Translations under genes and position numbers: made by a program
Shown here: positions 42,372-49,400 of the stretch, piece after piece
Layout: each line of letters begins with the position of its first letter
Position numbering within the stretch: the first letter of the stretch is position 1
Notes under the pieces: generated by a model
Database searches by the model: none
What the model saw: only the letters and a program-made list of their open reading frames with translations
What the model was told of the DNA's origin: nothing
NCBI GenBank assembly: GCA_963831535.1
Contig: CAWHQP010000002.1
Coordinates: 1 to 64,000, forward strand
Length of the DNA: 64,000 nucleotides
Source: Bog-756 sp963831535
GTDB taxonomy: Bacteria > Actinomycetota > Acidimicrobiia > Acidimicrobiales > RAAP-2
Direction of reading: 5' to 3'

Positions 42372-43825
42372 CCACCGATCTGGCCAGATGGCAGTTCGCC
42401 ACCACCAGCATCTACCACTTCCTCTTCGTACCGGTCACCATCGGACTGGCCTTTCTGGTGGCGTTGCTCCAGACCAGCTGGTACCGGAATGACAACCCCG
42501 TCTACCGGCGGCTCACCCGGTTCTTCGGGACCCTCCTCCTCATCAACGTCGCCGTCGGCGTCGTCACCGGGCTGGTTCAGGAGTTCGAGTTCGGCATGAA
42601 CTGGTCGACCTACTCGAGGGTGGTCGGCAACATCTTCGGGGGACCCCTGGCCATGGAGGGTCTGCTCGCCTTCTTCCTCGAGTCGACGTTTCTCGGCCTG
42701 TGGATCTTCGGATGGGACCGGCTGTCCAAGAAGGTCCATCTGGCCTGCATCTGGCTGGTGGCCGGGGCCACCATGCTCTCAGCGGCTTTCATCATGGCGG
42801 CCAACTCCTGGATGCAGCACCCGGTCGGGTACGTGATGAACGCCCAACACCAGCCCGTGCTGACCGACATCTGGGCACTGTTCACCAATCCGGTCTTCCT
42901 GTGGGGCTACCTGCACATCCTGTTGGCGTCACTGGTCACCGGGGCACTGGTCATGCTGGCCGTGTCAGCCTGGCAGATCCGGCGCCAGCGGGAAGTGGAG
43001 GCGTTCCGGCGTACCGCGATGATCTCGATGGTCGTCCTGTTGCCCACCATCGTGCTCACCCTGTTCGTGGGCAGTGAGCTCGGGGTGATCGAAGGTACGT
43101 ATCAGCCCATGAAGATCGCCGCGGCCGAGGCCCAGTGGAACACCTGTTCCTCCCACTGTTCATTCTCCGCCTTTCAGATCGGTGGCGGCAACAACGACCA
43201 GACACCCACCCAGATCCTGTCGGTTCCCGGCCTGCTCTCGGTCCTGGCCACCAATCACCTGAACGGTGAGGTCAAGGGACTCAACCAGCTTCAGGCCGAG
43301 GACGTGAAGAAGTACGGGCCGGGCGACTACATCCCCAACGTGTTCATCCAGTACTGGTCGATGCGAGTCATGGCCTACCTTGCCGCACTGGTCACGGCGT
43401 TCGCGCTGTGGGGAATCTGGCTGCTGCGCCGACACAAGCTGGAACGGGCGAAGTGGTTCCTTCGTATCGCCCCCTGGGTGGTGGTGACGCCCTTCCTCAT
43501 GAATACCGCGGGGTGGCTCCTGACCGAGAGTGGACGCCAACCGTGGATCGTCCAGGGGCTGATGAAAACGGCCAACGCCGCGTCACCGTCGGTGACCTCC
43601 ACGGACATCTGGATCAGCTTGGTCGTCTTCGCCCTCCTGTACATCGCCCTGGGGGTGGCCGACGGCTATCTCATGATCCGCTACGGCAGGAAACAGCTGG
43701 ACCCCGACTCGGGTTCGGACGCCCGCCCCAGGGACGGCCACAGCGGCGACGGCGACAGCGAGCCTTCGGGTGATCATCGATCGGAGCAGGACGACGACGA
43801 CCGTCTTCCTGCCCTCGTCTACTAG
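42368..43825 (+). CDS. cydA: Cytochrome bd ubiquinol oxidase subunit I
   Basis: 485 residues with nine membrane helices. The first axial heme His is in FATTSIYHFLFVPVTIGLAF, the second in LHILLASLVTGALVM, the Met ligand in YWSMRVMAYLAALVTAFA; the quinol/heme motif reads GWLLTESGRQPW (ES where many have EV). The Q-loop region is short. The C-terminal 40 residues are Asp/Gly-rich. This oxidase has high oxygen affinity and does not pump protons, which fits micro-oxic growth and box D control. Confidence 0.95.
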   Translation: MTTDLARWQFATTSIYHFLFVPVTIGLAFLVALLQTSWYRNDNPVYRRLTRFFGTLLLINVAVGVVTGLVQEFEFGMNWSTYSRVVGNIFGGPLAMEGLLAFFLESTFLGLWIFGWDRLSKKVHLACIWLVAGATMLSAAFIMAANSWMQHPVGYVMNAQHQPVLTDIWALFTNPVFLWGYLHILLASLVTGALVMLAVSAWQIRRQREVEAFRRTAMISMVVLLPTIVLTLFVGSELGVIEGTYQPMKIAAAEAQWNTCSSHCSFSAFQIGGGNNDQTPTQILSVPGLLSVLATNHLNGEVKGLNQLQAEDVKKYGPGDYIPNVFIQYWSMRVMAYLAALVTAFALWGIWLLRRHKLERAKWFLRIAPWVVVTPFLMNTAGWLLTESGRQPWIVQGLMKTANAASPSVTSTDIWISLVVFALLYIALGVADGYLMIRYGRKQLDPDSGSDARPRDGHSGDGDSEPSGDHRSEQDDDDRLPALVY

Positions 43826-43834
43826 GAGGCCACG

Positions 43835-44926
43835 ATGCATCTCAGCAATCTCTGGTACCTGATCGTGGCCCTCTTCTGGGTGGGATTCTTCGTCCTCGAG
43901 GGATTCGACTTCGGTGTGGGCATGCTCCACTCCTTCGTGGGCAGGACGGAGGTGGAACAGCGCATCGCCGTCAACTCCATCGGGCCGTTCTGGGACGGGA
44001 ACGAGGTGTGGCTCATCGTCGGTGGGGCGGCCATTTTCGCCGCCTTCCCCGGGTGGTATGCCACCATGTTCTCGACCTTCTACCTGGCCCTGGTGGTGGT
44101 CCTCCTGGCCCTGATCATCCGCGGGGTGTCCTTCGAGTTCCAGCGCAAGGTGGACGATCTACGCTGGCAGGCCGTCTGGCGGTGGTCACTCACCATCGGG
44201 AGCGCCCTCATCCCGCTGCTCCTCGGAACGGCACTCGGCGATCTGCTCCACGGGCTACCCATCGACAAGGCCCACAACTACACCGGCAGCTTCTTCGGCC
44301 TGCTCGTACCCTTCGGCCTGTTCACCGGGATCACCCTCACCGTGGTCTGTCTCTTCCTCGGGTCCACATACCTGACGCTCAAGACGACCGGCGAGCTCCA
44401 CGACCGGATCAGCCGTCTATCGGGACAGATCGGCTGGGTGGCTGCCGTCCTGGTGTGGATCTTCGTGACGTGGAGCCATCTCGGACTGGGCAAGGGCTTC
44501 GTGCCCAATCCACTGGACGCCGTCGCCGTCATGGCCGCCATCGCCGCCGCATGGCTCGCCGTGGTCAAGCAGGAGGGGTGGGCGTTCACCGCTGCCTGCC
44601 TGGCCATCGCGTCGACGGTGGGCTCGATCTTCTTCGACCTCTTTCCCCATGTCATGGTCTCGACCACCAGCGCGGCCTACAGCCTCACGGTCGCCAACAC
44701 GGCCAGCCCCTCGTACACCCTCAAGGTGATGACCATCGTGGCCGTCGTCTTCTTCCCGGTCGTCCTCGCCTATCAGGCGTGGAACTTCTGGGTGTTCCGG
44801 AGCCGCATCCGGTCACCGAGGGCGGGATCGCCGGATCCCATCACCGACGACGTCGGGACTCCGGCACCGGACACCGGTCTGTCGGAAACCACGGTGACCA
44901 CAAAGGAGGAGGCCCTCGATGGCTGA
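43835..44926 (+). CDS. cydB: Cytochrome bd ubiquinol oxidase subunit II
   Basis: 363 residues. Starts LWYLIVALFWVGFFVLEGFD, then FGVGMLHSF, the invariant CydB opening; GPFWDGNEVWLIVGGAAIFA is the second signature. Eight membrane helices. GGAGG lies upstream of the ATG, 9 bp after cydA. Its end overlaps the hsp20 gene by 8 bp, which is not a usual cyd neighbour. Confidence 0.95.
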   Translation: MHLSNLWYLIVALFWVGFFVLEGFDFGVGMLHSFVGRTEVEQRIAVNSIGPFWDGNEVWLIVGGAAIFAAFPGWYATMFSTFYLALVVVLLALIIRGVSFEFQRKVDDLRWQAVWRWSLTIGSALIPLLLGTALGDLLHGLPIDKAHNYTGSFFGLLVPFGLFTGITLTVVCLFLGSTYLTLKTTGELHDRISRLSGQIGWVAAVLVWIFVTWSHLGLGKGFVPNPLDAVAVMAAIAAAWLAVVKQEGWAFTAACLAIASTVGSIFFDLFPHVMVSTTSAAYSLTVANTASPSYTLKVMTIVAVVFFPVVLAYQAWNFWVFRSRIRSPRAGSPDPITDDVGTPAPDTGLSETTVTTKEEALDG

Positions 44927-45227
44927 GGAGTTCCGCGACGACGAGAAGTTCGTGATCATGGCCGACGTTCCCGGCCTCGACCCGGAAACGGAGATCTCGG
45001 TGGCGATCACCACAGGCGTGCTGCACATTCGGGCCCATCAGAACAGCGGCGACGCCCTACCTGGTTCAGATCTGCGGGAGGGGACGTTCTCGCGGGACAT
45101 CCGCCTGCCGCCAGGGGCCGACGAGTCGTCGGTGAGTGCCATCTATGTGGACGGGGTGCTCGAGGTTCGGGTACCGATGCGCGAGCGCAACGGTGCAAAC
45201 CGCGTGATCCCCGTCACCAGGGGATGA
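44919..45227 (+). CDS. Hsp20/alpha-crystallin small heat-shock protein
   Basis: 102 residues, little more than the alpha-crystallin domain: EKFVIMADVPGLDPETEISV, then GVLHIRAHQNSGDALPG, TFSRDIRLPPGADESSVSAI and YVDGVLEVRVPMRERNG with the V-L-E-V-R-V edge strand in place of the usual G-V-L-x-V/I motif. The long N-terminal arm of most Hsp20 proteins is missing. It starts inside cydB (8-bp overlap). In M. tuberculosis the alpha-crystallin HspX is the hallmark DosR product, so this last gene of the box D operon may be the local equivalent. Confidence 0.88.
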   Translation: MAEEFRDDEKFVIMADVPGLDPETEISVAITTGVLHIRAHQNSGDALPGSDLREGTFSRDIRLPPGADESSVSAIYVDGVLEVRVPMRERNGANRVIPVTRG

Positions 45228-45303
45228 GCGAAGCCATACCGGTACTGTCCGACGGGCTGACGGACCCGGGATATCCGGATCGGTCACCGCACCGCGGTAC
45301 CGG

Positions 45304-46614
45304 CTAACCGTTCCACTCCGATCCGGTGAACTCCGATCGGTCTGCGACACCGGGCTTGGGGGCAATGATCAGTTGATCACGACCCTCCCGCTTGGCCGTG
45401 AGCAGGCCCTCGTCGGCCGCGGCAATGATCGCCGCGGCATTGGTGGCGTACGTCGAATCGGCCAGGCCCACACTGACCGTGAACGGCGGAACTCCCGCCG
45501 CGGCGATCGACGTGGCGAGTGCGGTGCGGAGGCGGTGCACGATCGGAGCAGCTTCGGTGACATCGCAGCCCACATAGACGATCAGGAACTCCTCCCCTCC
45601 GAACCGACTGACCATATCTCCGGTCCTGATGGACGATGCCGCGATGGTGGAGAAGTGGCGGAGGGCCCGGTCACCGGCAGCATGGCCATGCGTATCGTTG
45701 AGCACCTTGAAGTGGTCGAGGTCCACGAAGGCGACGGCATAGGGAGTGCTGTCCTGATCCATGCGACGGAGAGCTTCCTCGATGGTCCGACGATTCAGTT
45801 GACCGGTCAGGGCATCGGTGGCCGCGGCCAGCTGACTGGTGGCCATGGCCCGAAGGAGACCGATACGGGCACCGGCCTGGGTGGCCAGCGCCTCGGCACG
45901 GGTCCGACGCAGTCCATCGATGGTATGGCCGGGCTGATCGGTCAGATGGATCACTCCCGTCGGCGTGCCGAGTACGGTCACCGGAACGCACAGGGCGGAC
46001 ACGTCTGCCTCGCGGACCTGGAGGTGGGGGCAGGTGGCCAGGGCATGGCTGTCATCGAACTCCAGTGTCTGGCCCCGCCGAACTGCGGGGCAGCCCCACG
46101 GCGAACCGACCGAACAGCCCGGCGACCCAGCGGTCAACGAGACGGCCGCTTGGTACATGTGGGTACGGCTGGAATCGGCCAGAAGGAGTTCACCCGGACT
46201 TGTGGATATCAGATCGAGGGCACGGCCGGTGACCTGGAGGACATCAGGTTCGTGTTCGGTCATTTCCAGCGCGGCCGCCAGGTCCGCTGTGAATCGATGG
46301 CCCGATGCCGCCGATTCGAGTTGCGCCTTCTGGGAGGCGATGGCCAGACGTTGGGCGGTGAGGGCCCGCTGAATGGGAAGGCCACTGGTGATCGTCAGCG
46401 CGCAGAGCGCCACTCCCAAGAACACGGCGGCACTGCCGACGAAGCCCCCCAATCCGGTGCGAAGGTCGTAGCGGTCACTGACCCACCAGGCGATGGCGAA
46501 GGCGATGATCAGACCGGTGATGGCACGCGCCGTTTCAACCGCAAGCGTCTTGGCGGAATCGTCGATCGCGCGGACTCGTTCGTTGGCGCTGTACCCGGAC
46601 CGCTGGTCTGTCAT
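45304..46614 (-). CDS. Membrane GGDEF diguanylate cyclase
   Basis: 436 residues. Two N-terminal membrane helices (about 25-75: ARAITGLIIAFAIAWWVSDR; GGFVGSAAVFLGVALCALTI), a coiled linker, a GAF-like domain (about 115-255) and a GGDEF domain with VAFVDLDHFKVLNDTHGHAA and the active site RFGGEEF. An RxxD product-inhibition site (RTGD) sits five residues before GGEEF, so the enzyme should make c-di-GMP and be feedback-inhibited. The ATG at 46614 follows GGAGG by 10 nt; a GTG at 46650 is possible. The upstream leader is highly structured. It is divergent from a SipW-type peptidase and secreted proteins. Confidence 0.9.
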   Translation of the reverse strand: MTDQRSGYSANERVRAIDDSAKTLAVETARAITGLIIAFAIAWWVSDRYDLRTGLGGFVGSAAVFLGVALCALTITSGLPIQRALTAQRLAIASQKAQLESAASGHRFTADLAAALEMTEHEPDVLQVTGRALDLISTSPGELLLADSSRTHMYQAAVSLTAGSPGCSVGSPWGCPAVRRGQTLEFDDSHALATCPHLQVREADVSALCVPVTVLGTPTGVIHLTDQPGHTIDGLRRTRAEALATQAGARIGLLRAMATSQLAAATDALTGQLNRRTIEEALRRMDQDSTPYAVAFVDLDHFKVLNDTHGHAAGDRALRHFSTIAASSIRTGDMVSRFGGEEFLIVYVGCDVTEAAPIVHRLRTALATSIAAAGVPPFTVSVGLADSTYATNAAAIIAAADEGLLTAKREGRDQLIIAPKPGVADRSEFTGSEWNG

Positions 46615-46699
46615 TTTCGCCCGTCCTCCCTCGTCGACAGCTATCGACACCTTCCCGGGCGGACATGAGTGCCCGGGGTGAAATGACCCTCAGCCAGGG

Positions 46700-46876
46700 A
46701 AAAAACCGGGGCGCCGTCAACAGACGTTGACGGCCCGGCGGGATCGCCCAGGTCGCGGCTCCGGCCCTTGGGCCGAGCGGCCACCGAATAGGTCCTGGCC
46801 CCGGTCCGTCTGGTTGCGGGCAGTGCGTTTCTCGGTCGGACCGGAGTCGGTCGGAGGCGCCCGCGCCTCCCGCAAC
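46700..46876 (-). promoter_or_regulatory. Structured leader with terminator-like hairpin before the diguanylate cyclase
   Basis: On the minus strand, going toward the gene: GTTGCGGG...CCCGCAAC (46876-46813) encloses GGAGGCG-CGGG-CGCCTCC; next a hairpin GCTCGGCCC-AA-GGGCCGGAGC (46778-46758); then a perfect 9-bp stem GCCGTCAAC-GTCT-GTTGACGGC (46734-46713) followed 7 nt later by six T (46705-46700). The last element looks like an intrinsic terminator inside the leader, about 85 nt before the ATG. I see no match to the c-di-GMP (GEMM) consensus. The rest of the 359-bp gap holds the peptidase promoter region. Confidence 0.5.
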
Positions 46877-46973
46877 ACATGGTGACAGGAATTGACCGGT
46901 CCCAGCTCACGAGCGACAACATCCGTTGACATTTCTGCTCAAGCTTGGAAGGGACTGAGTCGAATACAGTCGA

Positions 46974-47519
46974 GTGCAAGATTCTCGGAGCAGTACTCCA
47001 CGACGAATTAGCAAGTCGATCGGGCCCGTGGTCCTGTCGCTCGTAGCCGTTGTGACCGCGGGTTGTGCGGCACTGGCCATGGCCGTTGTCGTACTGCATG
47101 TGACCATCCGACCGGTGCTCACCGGAAGCATGCGCCCGACGTACGGACCGGGCGCGGTCGTGGTGACCGAGCCCGAACCTGTTGCCGCCCTCCGCCCAGG
47201 GATGATCGTGCTGTTCACCCCTCCGGGGGAGCACGCCGAGTTCGCCCACCGGATCGTCACCGTCACCGGCCCACGCACCGCGCCGATCATCACCACCAAG
47301 GGCGATGCCAACCGGTACCCCGACCCCTGGCACGCCCAGTTGACCTCGGCGACGGTTCCCCGGGTCGTGGCCACCGTCCCCTTCGTGGGTCGCCTGATGG
47401 TCGGTCTCCGGGGAGTGGTCCAACTGGTCCTCATCATCCTCGGTGGCCTGATCGTCGCCGTGACCGGTATCCGCTGGATCCTCCAGCCCCGCCGGACCCT
47501 CGTCGTTCCCACATCCTGA
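46974..47519 (+). CDS. Signal peptidase I, SipW (ER/archaeal) type
   Basis: 181 residues. One N-terminal helix (VVLSLVAVVTAGCAALAMAV), the catalytic Ser in VLTGSMRPTYGPGAVVV, the His of the SipW/ER class (where others have Lys) in FAHRIVTVTG, and TTKGDANRYPDPWHAQL, then a C-terminal helix (VQLVLIILGGLIVAVTGIRW). SipW-type enzymes process specialised fibre or matrix proteins such as TasA. The GTG at 46974 is 43 bp after a TTGACA hexamer. The two genes directly downstream encode probable substrates. Confidence 0.85.
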   Translation: MQDSRSSTPRRISKSIGPVVLSLVAVVTAGCAALAMAVVVLHVTIRPVLTGSMRPTYGPGAVVVTEPEPVAALRPGMIVLFTPPGEHAEFAHRIVTVTGPRTAPIITTKGDANRYPDPWHAQLTSATVPRVVATVPFVGRLMVGLRGVVQLVLIILGGLIVAVTGIRWILQPRRTLVVPTS

Positions 47520-47569
47520 AGCTCATGTCCCCCATCCATGCAACATCCATGCACAGAAAGAGACTGACC

Positions 47570-48247
47570 GTGAACCAGCACCGCCACTCCAAGACCAAGA
47601 CCAAGACCAAACGGCCGACTCGGACCATTCTGGCCGGCCTGTTCGCCGCGTCCGTGGGGCTGTTGACCACTGCCGGTGTCTACGCCGCCCTCTCGGGAGT
47701 GGCCACCGGATCCGAAGCGGTCAGCTCAGGAACCCTCAATCTGACGCTCAGCGCCGATGTCGGGGCCGGCTTCACCAACTTCACGGGCAAGATGGCCCCC
47801 GGGGACACCGACAACGTGTTCGTCAATCTGAACAACACGGGGACCTTGGCCAGCGCGGCGGGGATGACCCTCTGGGTGGCCGGAACCCCAGCCAATGCCC
47901 TGACCAACGGGACGGCCCCGGGTGAGGGGCTCACGGTGACGGCCACCCAGTGTTCGGTGGCCTGGACGTTGGCGACCGGGGTCTGCTCCGGTACCACCAC
48001 GCCCATCCTGGCCTCGACGCAGATCAGCACCATGAACACCTCGGGGACCGCGGTGGCTCTCTCCAACATTCCCTCGCTGGCCGCGTCCACCGGCCAGGTG
48101 GCTCACGTCGAGGTGTCCCTCGGTCTGGTCGGGACAGAGACCTCCACCAACGGTGTGTCCCCGAGCCCCACCGTGCAGGGATTGGCTACCACCCTCGCCT
48201 ACACGTTCACCGAGCAGCAGCGACTCGCCGTAACCACCAACTCGTAA
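47570..48247 (+). CDS. Secreted TasA/SipW-dependent-like protein
   Basis: 225 residues. A Lys/Thr-rich N-terminus (RHSKTKTKTKRPTRTILAGL) leads to the signal helix AGLFAASVGLLTTAGVYAAL, then Ser/Thr/Gly-rich beta-sheet repeats with GTLNLTLSADVGAGFTNFTG, MAPGDTDNVFVNLNNTGTLA and two Cys (CSVAWTLATGVC). This signal type followed by the G-D-x-x-x-x-x-x-x-x-N-x-G-x-L strand is like TasA/camelysin matrix proteins. The GTG at 47570 with GAAAGAG upstream is preferred; an ATG at 47525 is also in frame. Encoded 50 bp after the signal peptidase, its likely processing enzyme. Confidence 0.7.
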   Translation: MNQHRHSKTKTKTKRPTRTILAGLFAASVGLLTTAGVYAALSGVATGSEAVSSGTLNLTLSADVGAGFTNFTGKMAPGDTDNVFVNLNNTGTLASAAGMTLWVAGTPANALTNGTAPGEGLTVTATQCSVAWTLATGVCSGTTTPILASTQISTMNTSGTAVALSNIPSLAASTGQVAHVEVSLGLVGTETSTNGVSPSPTVQGLATTLAYTFTEQQRLAVTTNS

Positions 48248-48256
48248 CCGGGCGCA

Positions 48257-48802
48257 GTGGCACGTCGCCGGAGAACCCACATGCTGAGCAGGGCGACCAC
48301 CGTTGTGGTCGCCCTGCTCGCCGTGGGCCTGGGCATCGCTACTCCGGCGGAGGCCGCGCCGAAGATCACCAGCGTGGCGTCCCGGTCTGAATCGGTCTCC
48401 ACCGGAACCTGGGCGGCCACAGCCAGTCTCACCTCCATGACCTTCACGGCCAACAGCAACCAGTTGTCCACCATCACCAATACCGGGACCATCGCGCTCT
48501 CGGCCGTGACCTACAAGATCACCGTGTCCAACCCCACATCGGGCACACCGACCTTCACGCTGTTCACCTGCGCGGTGGCCTGGGTCTCGGGCAAATGCAG
48601 TGGGGGGGCCGGCACCCAGATCGGCGGCACCTTCGCCAAGAACTCCACCACCACGGTGACCTCGACCCAGGTGCCGCCGCTGAGCGGGGCGGTCTACCTC
48701 CAGGTGGAGCCGGCCTCGGTGACCACGTCGGTGACGGTGACCCTGGGTACTTCGATCACCTCCCCCACCCAGCTGCGAGCGTCGATCAAGACCAATCAGT
48801 AG
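48257..48802 (+). CDS. Secreted low-complexity beta-rich protein
   Basis: 181 residues (173 if the ATG at 48281 is used). A classic signal peptide LSRATTVVVALLAVGLGIAT, then PAEA cut before APKI; mature part rich in Ser/Thr with SSLTSMTFTANSNQL-like strands, N-T-G-T-I-A-L-S and two Cys (CAVAWVSGKC) in the same spacing style as the preceding protein. The two proteins appear related by duplication of the CxVAW..G.C segment. Probably a partner or second subunit of an extracellular fibre or matrix. Confidence 0.6.
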   Translation: MARRRRTHMLSRATTVVVALLAVGLGIATPAEAAPKITSVASRSESVSTGTWAATASLTSMTFTANSNQLSTITNTGTIALSAVTYKITVSNPTSGTPTFTLFTCAVAWVSGKCSGGAGTQIGGTFAKNSTTTVTSTQVPPLSGAVYLQVEPASVTTSVTVTLGTSITSPTQLRASIKTNQ

Positions 48803-48899
48803 GCCAACGCGGCTCGTCACGATCGGCGGCCAGTTCCGGCTCAGACCGAGGTCCGACGCCGGGCGCCGCCAATCTCTCGATGATCGGCTGCCTGGGGCG

Positions 48900-48905
48900 T
48901 AGACT
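48900..48905 (+). promoter_or_regulatory. -10 element of the small helix-turn-helix-like gene
   Basis: TAGACT, eight nt before a GTG start with no Shine-Dalgarno, so the message is probably leaderless. Confidence 0.45.
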
Positions 48906-48913
48906 GCAGAAAT

Positions 48914-49264
48914 GTGAGCACACGGCGAGATGCTGCAGTCGAGAGTCTCCAGGAGACGCTCGAAGCGATGGCGCACGCTCGGGAGCAGTTGCGCTCGACC
49001 GAGGCGGCGTACCGGCGGGCCATCAAGGCCGTCGGCCGGGGTCTTTCCATCGGTGACACTTTGGACATGATGAGCGCGGCAGCCACGCGGGATGACCTCA
49101 ACTGTGCCCTCAGCGAACTCGAACACAGCCGGCACCGCTCCCGGTTGGCCATGCTGGAGAGCGGGATCGATGAGGGCCTGTCCATGAGCGAACTGGGCCG
49201 CAAGATGGGGTTCTCGCGCCAGCTGGCCGCCCGGTACGCGCACGAGGCCAGCCGCAAGGACTGA
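48914..49264 (+). CDS. Small helical protein with C-terminal helix-turn-helix-like motif
   Basis: 116 residues. A long N-terminal amphipathic helix (VESLQETLEAMAHAREQLRS, then TEAAYRRAIKAVGRGLS), a middle helix pair and a C-terminal SMSELGRKMGFSRQLAARYA segment that resembles a helix-turn-helix recognition pair. I know no family name; similar small proteins in actinobacteria are unannotated. A leaderless GTG start is supported by TAGACT 8 nt upstream. Possibly a small DNA-binding regulator; the target is not evident. Confidence 0.6.
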   Translation: MSTRRDAAVESLQETLEAMAHAREQLRSTEAAYRRAIKAVGRGLSIGDTLDMMSAAATRDDLNCALSELEHSRHRSRLAMLESGIDEGLSMSELGRKMGFSRQLAARYAHEASRKD

Positions 49265-49400
49265 CCGAGAGAACCACGGTTTCGCCGGGCCCGAGACCCT
49301 CGCTCACCCCGCACCCCATGATCACCCCGTACGCCTCGCCACCCGACAGACGTCGCCGCCGCAGTCGGCGTTCCCGGCCGAACGCCGTCCTTGCCGACGT

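Noticed and set aside
46735..46940. c-di-GMP-I (GEMM) riboswitch
   Set aside because: The characteristic conserved loops and tetraloop receptor are not present; listed only as an unassigned structured leader.
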